A DNA stretch of 64,000 nt from Owenia fusiformis (lineage: Eukaryota; Annelida; Polychaeta; Sabellida; Oweniidae): assembly GCA_903813345.2 (NCBI GenBank), contig CAIIXF020000001.1, positions 8,311,098 through 8,375,097 of the forward strand, read 5' to 3'. Made by a program: the position numbers and the translations under genes. Numbering within the stretch: position 1 is the first letter of the stretch; each line of letters opens with the position of its first letter. Below the pieces are notes generated by a model. It saw nothing but the letters and a program-made list of their open reading frames with translations, was not told the origin of the DNA and searched no databases. Shown here piece by piece: positions 24,476-37,600 of this stretch.

Positions 24476-25301
24476 CAATATCATAGCTTCTCATTTCACA
24501 TCAAGATAAGGAAAGGTGTACGGAATATGCCTTTATCAATTAAAACATCCCATCGAAGTGTAGTATTTGATTACTAGCCGATGAAAATTCAAACAACCGA
24601 AGGTGGTAATCAAGAGACGTAATTATGTCTGTCATCTTTAAACTCTGGGGCTTTCCCTCCTCTTTTTACAACTGAAAATTACCGTTGCATCGTACGATTA
24701 TGGCACATCGCGACAACACTAGCTCTACGGATTGTTGAAAATGTAATAATTTCCCACAAGATGAGCTGGGTTTGGACCATCCAATGGAAGCTAATTCTTG
24801 GATATTTTTGTTTCCAGATAGGCTAGCTTTGTTTTACTTCGGTCCAAAGCCTTCTCTATATTCCGGCTTTGAGGAGGAAGATTGAGCTGCCTTAGTATTA
24901 TAAATATTGTAATTCATTGTGTCACACGCACAGTAAATATGGCATAATAATATGAAATATACCTTTATGTATAGATTTGAAGAACATCAGCTCACATCCC
25001 CGTCTGAATCTATTGTTATATTTGATTTCTTTAAGCGAGAATAATTTCAAATGTTATTCACGTCCAGAACCGGAAGCCATTTTTAGCTACAGCGAGAAAA
25101 TTTCACCATGTGTCAAACTCCGAAATGAAATTTTGAAATATCTAAATCCAGACAAGCAACGCTTCATCCTAAATATGATTAATATTCTTAAAAATATTTA
25201 TAAAACTTATTAAAAATGAGTTCTAGGTGCGTGTAGGTGCGTGTAGCACAGTACATACGAAATCAATGAAGTTTCGTCTAGCTGTAAGCTAGAGACTCGA
25301 G

Positions 25302-27672
25302 CAGAGGGGGAGAAACACCAGGGTTCAAAGATGACATACGCTTATAATGTAAATCTGTATTGAGATGACATTGTCGCTGATTGGTCAAAAGTCGACAAAC
25401 AAATGACGTCATCAATGGCGGTTTCAAAATTTTCGAAATACGCTTCGAATAATATTATGTTCATTTCTGGCGTGTTAACCAATATCATAGCTTCTCATTT
25501 CACAACAAGATAAAGCAAGGTGTACGGAATATGCCTATGTCAATTAAAACATCCCATCGAAGTGTAGTATTTGATAACTAGCCGATGAAAATTCGAACGA
25601 ACGAAGGTGGTAAGCAAGAGAGGTAATTATGTCTGTCATCTTTAACTCTGGGACTTTCCTAGTTCAACGTCGTTAAACTCAATAACGGCGTTCTTTATTA
25701 TTAGGAATTTTCTTGGGGCCATTATTGAGTTTAACCTCCATGCTATTCTTTCCTTTGATGCAAGTTGTGGATCTATCGAAACCACTTTTCCTCGCTAATA
25801 TGACACTGATACTTAACAATAATATAAAACCACATTTCATCAGGCGATTTCACATAATATTATTGTGTTAAATGTTCATTTTTAATCGTAAAATGAGTCT
25901 TATTCTTACCAATTTATGAGACGAATATTTCAACCGGCAATGTCTGTCTGTGCGTCGCCAAAGTAAACTTGGTCAGCGAAACGAAATTGTTCTTCAATAT
26001 TGATATTTATTATAACCATCCAGTATGACACGAATCTTTGCTTTATTGAAACAGCGCGTGTATTCACCCAAGTTTACTCTATTGTTATTTATAAAAACTT
26101 TAAAAAGCAATACTCGCAACATTATTGATGCATTTGATTACTGGTAATTTCAGCTCAAAGAAATATAGATGTCATTGATTGTGCTAGATTGTGATTGTGT
26201 TGAATAATTGTGCCTAAATATTAAATTATGGTAATTGTTCATGGTTTTCTGCTTGCAAAAACGTACCTAGGAATACACTCAATTGTTTATAACTGGGATC
26301 ATGTATTTTACTCAGCATACATGCTTTGTAACAATTGTTACATTTTAATAACTTCAATGTGGTGATGTATTGTGATAAGATTACATGTTACTTGTATAAG
26401 CATGGTTGTTTTATTCCTAGCTCTTAAATGTATGATGTTCTTAATAAAATTAAACAGAAGTTTTGTTTATGCTATTTTATAAAACATATTTTTCTACAAT
26501 GATATTTCATTTACTCAATGAGAGAAAAGTTAAACACATGTGTTTTATCACGATATTGGAGCAAGTAAATGTACTTTTAACCTATACTTCACACCTGATT
26601 TATCTCGATACCTCCAAATCTGATTTTTTTCAAATCAACACTTTTCAGCTTTTTTCGATCTCATTACTCTAATGTTAAAAAATCTTACTTGATCGTCATT
26701 AAACATTCAGTCAAAATGATGTCATACTATCTAGTATTTGAAATGTACATGTAAAAGTACATCAAGAAATATTGCTTCAAATATTGTTGATCAATTTTGA
26801 AAATTTTTTGTTTTGGAAAATGTAAATGCTACTACGGAGAGATTCAACATATAAAGTCACAAAAAGTGAAATATGTTTTCTTGTATTGGACAGATAATAT
26901 TTTCTTTTACATTATTTTAATTTGCATAACTATGTCATGCTATGTGACCTGAATGAGCCACCTGGTGGTGAAACTGGTAACTACCTACTCGCATCTGAGT
27001 TATTACAATGGGAAATCACTGACTTTCTGGGAGAGAAAACTTTGGCACAATATATATTTAAACATGTTAAGAAAAATATCTAATTATTCAGTATCACATG
27101 CTTGCGTCTGTCCAAAGATGTTGAAAGCTTTAGCATTTTAGCCAGAAATTTACCATAATTCTGAAAATAAAACAGGAAAAAAAGTAGGAAACTTAATCAT
27201 GTTTATCGCAAGCCTCCTACAGTATTACAATATTTTGTACTTATATATAGGATAACCGGGGTTCGTTTCGTTTTATGAACTTGTTTCGTTCAGTGTTGCT
27301 AACGGCGGTTTATTCCTGAAAGGATTTGCCATTTCGATGTTACCGGAACCAGAACAGAGTTTTCTAAACTAAGAAAAAGCCTTCTCCCAACATTTTCATA
27401 ATTATACATCGATGAGGTTACAGGGGGGTATGTGATGATTTGTATTTATTCATAAGGTATGTATGCATGCGTTGATCACATTATTTCTGTAACGATACCA
27501 TCTTATTACGGTTTAATTAGTTCCGCATGTCGAAACCTGCTGAACGATTAAATGATCGCATCAAGGGCAAAATCATCATGGAAGTTAGACCTAGCCGGGG
27601 CCATAAGACAGTTCAGATAAGAAACGAGGCCCAGGCTAGGTCTGTTGTTGGACTAGGACTTTCCCTCCTCTT
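25302..27672. mobile_element. GAGG-type TIR element, unit 2, split by a 2-kb insertion
   Basis: Left part 25,302-25,659 is close to unit 1 apart from copy B and the 21-bp insert. The right terminus CTCCTCTT ends at 27,672. The flanks AGACTCGAG at 25,293-25,301 and 27,673-27,681 are identical and look like the target duplication. The middle is occupied by another element. Confidence 0.7.
25660..27655. mobile_element. 2-kb element nested in unit 2
   Basis: Bounded by GGACTTTCC at 25,651-25,659 and 27,656-27,664, a perfect 9-bp direct repeat. The ends TAGTTCAAC and GTTGGACTA are short inverted repeats. 1996 bp, AT-rich, with no transposase found, so a non-autonomous hAT-like element is the best guess. 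Confidence 0.6.
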
Positions 27673-28123
27673 AGACTCGAGTAAGCTTTGTTTACCCGGA
27701 AGTTGAATTCAAAGTCATGGTGTGCAGCTTACCCTTTTCCATCAGTCTAGATCTCGTTGTCTACATGTGAACATTGAACATCAGCTGTCGTCATAATTCT
27801 AAATGACGTCGTTATTCTTGGGTTTATTCTGAGTTTTCCAAAAATAATCTACTTTCAAAGTTTCAATATTATTCGGCAGTGAGTTCAGAAAGGTTTAACC
27901 AGGTCAGCCAGTGTAAGACCTTGACCTCGAGTGATGAACTATTGCCCCCTATCATCTGTCTGAAGAACTAAATTTTTGATTCAGTCTCAGAGCAATATCA
28001 CACTTTCTAGAGCAAATCACTGACTCAGATCACTCAATACTTTCTTTGTCTGACAAAGTTAGTTTTTTATATGTCTTAATGTTGTCTAATTAGCACGTAA
28101 ACACTAATTGATTAAACACCTGA

Positions 28124-28166
28124 CGCATGCGCAAAAGTTGTTTACTACTTTTGAGCTGACCACGTG
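28124..28166 (+). promoter_or_regulatory. Candidate IRS promoter elements (NRF1-like, E-box)
   Basis: CGCATGCGC (28,124-28,132) resembles an NRF1 core, and CACGTG (28,161-28,166) is an E-box. They lie about 450-490 bases before the IRS start codon. The transcription start is unknown, so this is suggestive only. Confidence 0.3.
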
Positions 28167-28615
28167 ACCAACATGGTGGAAAAAAGGACGAAAAAAAATT
28201 TGAACGAGTAATTATAATTTGAAACAGCCAACATGAGTCCGTGATATACAATCATACGGTGGCATATAAAACCGGAATACATACTGTATGCGTAGAGAAA
28301 ATTTGGGACACTAGAATTGCGTGATTCAACTAGAATTAAGAGGATATGTATGAAGTGCATACTTATCAATTGGCCTCCATTGACTGTACCCAGTCATTCA
28401 CATTGTCAAAATAATTTGTGTATTTTCCAAGACATTGAGGAACATATTTACATAAGGCTTACCTCCATCGACAGGTGCAATATATAGTTGTGGCGATATG
28501 TATTTGAATCTGATCTACCTCTTACATATTCCATTTGTTCAACCCATTTCTTGAAAAGTGAGATTGTGAGCATTCTTTAGTCTGTTGTCTCGCTAGAGAA
28601 GTATTACCATTAGCT

Positions 28616-31600
28616 ATGGACCACAAAAAGAGGTCAGAATCCAAAAAGAGCCTTTCTAAGCCAGGGGGAGATATTCGAAAGTGTGGGTACTTGAAGAAGT
28701 TGAAGGTAAGTTGAATATACTTACAGGGGGTGGGGTCATTGTGTTGTTGTTGTGTTTGAAAGAGTGACAATTCAGTCGAAACCTCAGGAAGGAAAGACAT
28801 GGGGAATGATCATTAGATAGCAAACTAGGGAGAATTAAAAACAAGGAAGGCAACTAAGAAGGTGGCAGCTTGTGAAAGCTTGTGTGGCACCACACCTACT
28901 TTCTCTCTGGAGTGTAAATCATAAGAGAATTCATTGAGACATTGACATTTATCTTCCAATTATCAGAAAACTTTCTGCATTGCCTGTTCATATACATCTT
29001 ACCTCAGTTGATTCTAAAAGCTTGTATCATTTCTGTGTTGATCGATACCATTGGCTTTCTCTTAGAAGCCAGTGTCGACTGTCGATACATACAGTCCAGC
29101 TTTGCTCATAATACAAGTTAAGTTCACAATTGTATTCGATAAATATGTCTCAAGGGAGTAGCTATTTTTCTTAAGATCAACATTTTTAAGTTTCAGTTTT
29201 TATTTGGATTCATTACAAAATATTAACAAATTATAGTTTGAAATGCTTAGAATGCACCATATACAAATGTCAATTTTGAAAAATTTCCGGCAGTGAATCC
29301 CCATACCCCCCTTTTGATTTCCTTCTCTCGCAGTATGTTTCATAGTAAGTCTTTTATTTTAAATAATACAGTTGTTTGAGACTTTTTAGAGGCCGTGCAA
29401 GGAAAACTAGATCTGGAAAGGAGTGGTATCGATATGGAGAACTTTTTGAACACACGTTTCTCTTAAACCAGTCATAAAAAAATCTAAAATTTTACACATC
29501 GTCAATTTAATGGTCATCTTTTGAATGGTAACAATATAATTTGAAAAATATATATATACTTTCATCTATATTGTTTTAGAAAACACATGTTTTGTTCTTG
29601 GTATCATGTTTCCAGAGTGAAATGAAACATCTTTCCGAACCTCATTGGAACAAAATGACATAAACACAACATGTTTAGGTCTCTCAATATTGTAATTGTA
29701 TAAAGGAAATTTTGGTTGATTTTAAAAAAGTATCTTGTTAATGAAATAAAAGGTTTATCTTGATTTTTATCTATTTTTGGGGGATTTTGTTTTAATTTTT
29801 TGAATACTTTTTAAAAATCAACCAAAAATTCCTTTGTAGCTATAATATTAAGAGGTCTAAAAACATGTTGTATATATGCTATTTTGTTACAACAAGGTTC
29901 GGAAAGACATTTTATTTCATTCTCAAGAATTGGTAGAAAGGAGCAAAAACAATTGCACTAAAAAAAACAAAAAATGTTAACAAAAACAGTTATATAAAAT
30001 ATTTCTAAATAATCTTTGCATTAAATTGTTGTCAATCAGTCAACATTACATAAAATACCGTGTTTTTTACAGAATGTTTTCAATTATTGGTTTAAGAGAA
30101 AAACATTGTTGAATTCAGTTCTCCATATCGATACCACTCCTTTCCTTTTTTTGCTGGAAATGTCGGGGAAATTCATTTTGAAAAAGGTGTACGAACCCTG
30201 TTATACTCAAATTGAATAAAATAAAACAGAATTTGGAATATAACATAATTATAGTAAATGTTTTTCTGATTCGACATTTGGAAAGAGTATACATGTCATG
30301 ATATTAAAGACTGGATTTCCATTTTGGATATATTTTCTTTATGACAATTTCTTATATCAATTTGACTCCATGTCTTATGTTACTTTCAGACGATGAAAAA
30401 GAAGTTTTTTGTACTGCGTCACGAGATTGATGATCAACCAGCTTGTCTAGAGTATCACGATACAGAGAAAAAATTCAAAACAGGACATGCACCGAAACGA
30501 AGAATTGATTTACCTTCCTGTTTAAGCATCAATCGTAAATCTGATCCCCGTCATAAATATGCCATTGCCATATATACAAAAGATGACTGCTTTTCTGTGC
30601 TGTGTGATAGTGAGAGTGGAATGGAGGAATGGCTAACTGCAATGCTAGAGATGCAAAGTGAACAAGTTGAAGGGGCAGAGCCATTGAAACCATTATTTGG
30701 TAAGTAATCTGACCATTGCCATAAACAGTTGTTTGTTACCAGAACTTGTAGCACAAAGTAACAATACAACCGAAATGATACTTTCATCAAATTCACCAAT
30801 AATTCATTCTGTTAATTTCTCTTTAGACAAAGGTTAAAAGTGAACCCAAGGTCAAAAACTACTTAGCATACCAGGGCTCTCCCAACATTGAAATCTCTGT
30901 CCGCTCTGAGGTACAGCACCTCCATAATTATATTAAAATGTTCCTTTAATATTTCTATGCACTCCATAAAATCCTCAATAAAAAAACATAAAAATTACAA
31001 AACCCTAAAATGTTGTTTTAAAAATCCTCCACACAAAATTTTTTTAGGGAGAGCACTGTATACTGTATGCAAAGTCTATGTTTAAGGTCAGACATACTCA
31101 TAATATAATTGCATGCAACCGTCAAGTGATATAGTGAGGGCATTGACTCAGCAGTTGAAGTGACAATAATAATGGAAAAGTTGATAATATATCATAGTAA
31201 GAACTGATTGCCCAATTATCATTTGATTTTCAAGTGTAGATTCTTCACTTATGCCTTGCTATGCTTTGAATAAATGAACAGTTTCTTTGAGATATTCTCA
31301 AAGTATATTTTTATTTCACCACCAAAAGTGGTGATTGTAATAGTCTTCAACTTTGGTGGTCAGCATTCGGCATCTGTAACCAATCTTACAACATTCATAA
31401 CAACTTTCAACTTACCAGACTGTTACATAACTACTGTTAAGATTGACTTCAAATTTTTACTGTGAAGATATGTAAACATGTTATGAGTTCAAATATATTT
31501 CTGCCAATACCTGTTACTAGAATACTCATGCATCAGATATTTTTGCGGGACGGGCCAGAAAAAAAGTGTGCGAAAAAAAGAATGAGTTTTTAATAATATC

Positions 31601-34600
31601 AACTGGGTGAATACATGGCACATTATAAACCTGTTTAAGCCTACATTACTGCATATTATACTTTGATCAAAGAAAAAAGACAGCATTAAATCGTTCAAGA
31701 AGAACTGTAAATTATTATCTGTTCGTAAGTTATACATATACAAGAAATAGGCCAGCAAAAATTTGAAATATTTGCGGGAACATAAAACATTTTACGATAA
31801 TTTACGATATTCCTGAGTGTTCTGACCTGATCCGAAATTAGTAAGTGGCTGTTTGTGACCCGACCTGAGCCTTCCGAATTCGGTTCAGTGTGACACCTCT
31901 ACCTGTTACCATGGCAACAATTAAGTGGACTTGTAACATTTCGTAACCATTTGATATAGTTTAAGAAGCAGTGTTCACATGGACTTAACATTTTTATTGT
32001 CAACACATATAGACATGTTCTGACTTTTAACATATTGTTGGCAGTTTCAGTTACCATGGTAATGAGAAAATGTAACGTTACCATTGAAACCGATTATTTG
32101 TTTTAAAACACTTCACATTTTTTTAATTGCAACCAAGTGATGGCATTTTGACATGTCAATGCCTTGTTATGATTGTTTTGAATAGATCTTAAATTTTTTT
32201 TGTTTGTATCATCTGTTTTTCTCTTGAATATTGCTCACTGAATTTGCCAAAATTATTCTTCAAATAGCTGTCTTTTATCTTTTCAAACTTTTCAATGGAT
32301 TATTTCTGATTCAACATAATTTAAGCAATTGGGCGTGGTACCCACCTAAAATTTTAAAAACAGGCTTGGACCCACCTGAAAATCTAATTCCACCCACTTG
32401 AAAATGAGAAAAATCATGGAAATTAGGCATATTTTGACCAAATTTGGTTTGAAATGTGAAAATGAAATGCACCTACTTGAGAAAAAATCTTTTGGAGAAT
32501 ACTAATAATTGAAGGTACCAAATTCTACAACTGATCTACTTTTTAATGGCTTCTAGGTGGTAGAATCTTGTTTATGTTGTGAATCTTGGTATTCAACAAA
32601 AAAAGAAAACCCTGGTCTTTTTTTGTCCAAAACACATTTTTGTTGTTTTATTTATGCCATGGTCTTTCTATCACATTACATGTCAACAAGTCATTACAAA
32701 CAAGAAAAATAATAAAAAAAATTAGATGCAATTATCAGTTATTAGAACCTAATGTTATCGCATCTCCCAGGTCTCATATTTGTCATTATATTAGCTTTTT
32801 GTTGTTGTTCATGTAAGGCGTGTACTTTGTGTTATTATCTGATCTTGTTTGTTTAAACATCTACAATTTCAAATCTTTCATCTCAATCATAAAGAAATTG
32901 CTGGAAATACTACCCGGAAAATCATGTCATGATTGTTATTATTATATACAGACAAAATTCTTTTCATGTAGTTGAGCAGTCTAGTCAAAACATGCTGACA
33001 ATGTGTCCTAGTGGTGTCATTAACAAGAAAAATTCACTAATTTTAATGAGATTTTAGGATATTTTTAACCATTAAAGACTAACATTTTCTTCTATTTGAT
33101 GGCATATTTGAATTCTGTGTGTAATAATTTATCAAAACAACTTTGATTTGCACTGTTATTTACCTTTATTCAAATTATTCTAATGATTTTCTAAAAAAGG
33201 TTGGGCTAAATCCCCATTGACACAATGCTGAAAAACCTTTAAAAGTTCATTTGCTCTTACAAGGATTACAATTTCAATGTGAAATCACAATCCACATGTC
33301 AATAAGATCACATAGTTACATTCCAATGATGTTTTAAGTTTTAAGATCCAAATGGAATTACTTCTTAGATCAAGAAATTAAGTGACACTGGCAATACATT
33401 TACATGTATTCTAGCCCTACCCTAGCCCTACCAATACCGATGATGCCATCTATTTTCCATTTATATGGAAAAAGGTCAATTCACCCAGTCTAATTACGAT
33501 TCCCCTGTTTGGATGATTAATATCTATATTTTAAATATAGATATATTCTTATTTTTTTGTTTGCTTCTTTTATTACACATGGTTTAAGAAACAATTTCTA
33601 TGACAGTAATTGTTTTTATGGCACAAGGTGCACAAAGAAGTAAAAAATATAGTTTAATTATATTTGCTGGAATTACACCATGCGTTTTAGAAACCTGGTT
33701 TCAAAAATAGGTGTAATCACGATTGCAGTATTACAAAAGCGCTTTTCCAAAACTCCTAGAACCTTAGTCACTAGAACACTGGTGATCCACTCGATTACGC
33801 TGGTTACTGAAACGGTTCGTTTTGGTAACAAAAAAAGAAAAATCGTACCTTTGACGTTCTGACATTTTGTTACCAAAACGAACCGTTTTGGTAACCAGCG
33901 TAATCAAGCGGATCACCAGTGTAGAAAACGCTCTTTAAATCATAAGGTATATCAAACAGTTTTTCCTTTTTTGAACTTTTTCATTCCACATTGATATAAC
34001 AACTAAACTGTCATACAGTAAAATATTCTATGTTGATAATTGGTTCCCCAGTATTGAAACAACTGCACGGAGCGGTAGCCAAACTGCGCGCATACTATGC
34101 ATAGTATGCACACAGTTTGGTTACCACTCCGTGAACTGGGGGTAGTACCCTTTTCAAAATCTCATATTATGTGCTACCATGTTGAAAATCTGTCTCTGCC
34201 AAAAGGAGGAAATATTGAGCTATTTTGACTAAACCAGGTGATATTAGGATCAGCACCTGGAGAAAAAATCCTTTGGAGATCACTGGTCTGATGTTCTGAA
34301 GAAAATATGTTTGTCTTTTTATCGTCTGTTGTCTTACTGAGGAAATTGTAAATGCTTGTTTGTGTAAGGCATTCAACTCTGGTAATTATTAAGCATGAGC
34401 CATTCTGAAACATTGGGAAAACAACACTGACATAATGACGGGAGGGGCAATGTGAAGATATGTGATTAAAAAAATGAAATTGTACACTTGTGAATTCTAC
34501 AGTGTTTGTCTTAGTTAGTCACATTAAGATCTCGTCTAGAATTCTAGTGGGGACGTGGGGTTTGTATTATTTCTGATTTCCTAAAAAGAAATTATTTTGG

Positions 34601-37600
34601 TATGCATATGCAGTGTTTGTTTTCAAGAGGAATAGACCGGAGGTCACGTAAAGGTTAGGGTTGTTTTTGAGAAATGATTACCACAAAAATGTTTGAGGTT
34701 GTCTCGATTTCTCTTAAAAGATATTTCACGGCGGTCATGTTTATGTTTTATCGCTATCAAACACAGAACTAGGTAAAATATGTAAATTGGACTTCTTATA
34801 TTCAGTTGGTTATATAAAATGGATCAACTTGTTTTATTATAGTAGGATATTTCATAGAATTTATTACACTTTTCTCAGTTAGTTGCAAGAGATTATAATA
34901 TGCAGGAAGGTATTTATTGGGATAATTTAATTTTACCACATTTGATGTACATTTTGTTATGGGAAATTGAGGTTTTAATTTGTACTAGTTAACTTTTGTA
35001 CTTGATTTGATATTCTTTATTTATTTCCTCCATTTATGTGTTGTTTACCATGTGATGTTTTAATGCTAATGTTTCAGTGTCAGTATTGAAAAACATTGGA
35101 TCCATAAAAGCTGAATTTTCAGATTGCTAGTATGATAGTTGAAATGGCCTCATTGAAGAAAATGATGTTTTCCATATTGTAGACAAAACATATTCAACAA
35201 TGCATGTATAATCAGAAATATTACATCAGTGTCATTGATCGGCAATATAGGGGAGTGCCTCCTGCTTGAATGTGACTGATACGAAAACAACATATTTTTT
35301 TAATATGTACTTCAAACACTATAACATACAGTACTTTTATGGGAAATAGGTACATCTCTTGATTAGTATATTCTAATCTATTAGATCTATTTTAGTTGCT
35401 GGGGGAAATTGAGGTGAAATGATGATGCCATAACATTCAATCTCTTGCATAATACATGGCTTATGTTCAATAATCTATGCAATTCAGCGTTCTAGCCAGG
35501 AATTAGGCAGAAAAATTCTATCGGGATATTGGTAGTTGTTGATAAAAGGCTCACTTCCCTACAATAAAATTTTGTCTTAGCAAGCAGGAAACATAAGTCC
35601 ATTTCCCTTATATGATAAACCAAATACACCTAATATGTGAAAGTTATCCTTGAGGGATAGAGAAGCCATCAATCTTTTACTGTCTGTTTTCTGTTCATTC
35701 ATTTGATAACTCAAATACTGATTGACAGATTTAGTTTAGGCATTGGACCATTCTTAATAGTGTGTTACAGCTACCCTAAAGTGACAATGTTACAACCCTT
35801 TTTACTGTATTACAGTCATTTTTAACTGTATGCTACACCCATTCTTGACTGTATGACATAGCATTTTTACTGTATGTTACAGCCATCATAACTATGTTAC
35901 ATCCATTTAATAAATTTATGTTACATCCATTCTTACTGTATGTTACGTTCATTCTTACTGTATGTTACAGTCCTTCTTACTATATGTTACAGTCATTCTT
36001 ACTGTATATTATAACCATTCTTACTGTATGTTACAGCCATCTTAACTATGTTACATACATTTAATAAATTTATGTTTATTTTTTTAACTATGTTACAGCC
36101 ATTCTTACTGTGTGTTACAGCCATTCTTACTGTATGTTACAGCTATTCCCATCTGTATGTAACAGCCATTCTTACTGCATGTTACAGATATTCCCATCTG
36201 TATGTTACTTCCATTCTTACTGTATGTTACATTCATTCCCATTTGTATGTTACAGCCAATCCCATCTGTATGTCAGTGATTCTTAACTATGTTACATCCA
36301 CTCATTCTGTATGTTACTTCCATTCTTACTGTGTTTTACATCCATTCTTAACTGTATGTTACAGAGCATGTGTGGCAGGTATCAGTGCGTAACAAAGGCC
36401 TTGGGAGCAGTAAGAACCTGGTGGGAACCTACAGACTCTGCCTCACCAATGAACTACTCACCCTTGTCAAACTAAACAATGATAAACCAGAGATCACATT
36501 CCAGGTGAGAAAGGATAAAATATGTGCTCTTTCTAAAGCCAAGCTGCCTGTTAGTTGTTGAAGACAAGATTCATTGAAGATATAGAATATAGAAATTCAC
36601 TTATATTGAATATTGAAGTCAACTTTTTATTAAGTTAATTTTGAAGGTTTACTGGCAGTTACTAATTCAGAAAGGAAATGCAATTTCAATTATTGTTCAG
36701 TTGTTATTTCACTATGACAGTAAAACCTGTCTAAGTGGAACACTTTTGGTAGTGTTCCACTTGGGAGTTGTTTGACTTATAGAGATTCATTAAGCATTGA
36801 GTCATTTAGTCATGTGACTCAGAAGTGTTCCACTAATAGAGGTGTTCCACTTCCACTTTACAGGTTTCACTGTATATTGTTTCAGCTGGCTAGTATTCGA
36901 AGATGTGGTCACACTGATTGTTTCTTCTGTATGGAAGTGGGTAGATCTTCTGCCACAGGACAGGGAGAGCTGTGGATGCAAGTAGAAGATGCTATCATTG
37001 CACAGAATATGCATGAAGCCATACTCAGGTATGTTTAACTTAAATCATAAAACATGTTATTTGTGTTATCAGTAGTGAAATTATATCCATATAAGGACCA
37101 AGGTACAAGTAAAGTTAAGCATGCTGATGAGATTTAATTGCACTTAAAAAGTGTTATATTGCTGTCACCTTGTGCTGAAATTTTCTAAATATTTCTAATT
37201 AAAACATGTATTTATTATCACAATTCCAGGAAAACACTTATTTTTAGTCCAAAGTCTGTACAGATGTTAGAGGGTATACGTTTCTACCTTTTTTGTGGCT
37301 ATATTAATTTTTGCGGAAATTTTCAATTGTTTCAATATTTATTATCCCGATTCCAGAAAAATGCACTTATCAGATTTAGGTATCCCACCAAAGGAAATTT
37401 GGGTAGGGATATAAATAAGCCATTTATTCATTTGTCTGTCTGTTCATCTGGGCAATAACTGAAATGCTAGTCCCCTGATATAGTTCATATTTTATAGGTT
37501 GATACCTTATTGGCATAGAACTAGATAAAGAATGAATTTCTAATATGGCTGCTCATTTCATAATGGCCACCATTTTCATAAAAATATACTTTTTGATGAA

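Larger units (their letters stand above)
23798..24664. mobile_element. GAGG-type TIR element, unit 1 (inside copy A, holding copy B)
   Basis: Ends are about 35-bp imperfect inverted repeats: AGAGGGGGAGAAACACCAGG at the left and the complement of AGAGGAGGGAAAGCCCCAGA at the right, both leading to AAAGATGAC. Flanks TTTACTAC (23,790-23,797) and TTTACAAC (24,665-24,672) look like an 8-bp target duplication with one change. Removing copy B leaves about 400 bp matching unit 2 at 25,302 closely. Family unknown; relatives are at 25,302 and 51,139. Confidence 0.75.
22466..24721. mobile_element. hAT-type MITE, family 1, copy A, split by two insertions
   Basis: Three pieces, 22,466-22,477, 23,385-23,797 and 24,665-24,721, together match the intact 464-bp copy B end to end: left end TTAGTGTACTCGCGCTTAAT, the ACATCGCGATGTGCATCGATG core, right end GCGACAACACTA. 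The gaps are filled by element D and by TIR unit 1, each with its own target duplication. Flanking CTCTAC words on both sides may be the remains of copy A's own target duplication. Confidence 0.75.
30700..35764. other. IRS intron 2, noncoding part
   Basis: No exon is needed here, because the phases of exons 2 and 3 join directly. It holds the two palindromes at 33.8 and 34.1 kb and a fragment at 31,310-31,440 that resembles sequence at 44,020 and 52,620 (TCACCAC..GTGGTGA type). Otherwise it is AT-rich sequence without clear structure. Confidence 0.6.

Noticed and set aside
36048-36392. Open frame of 114 codons running into IRS exon 3
   Set aside because: Its translation is the 21-bp minisatellite read as repeated peptides. 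IRS exon 3 is read in a different frame that joins exon 2 in phase.
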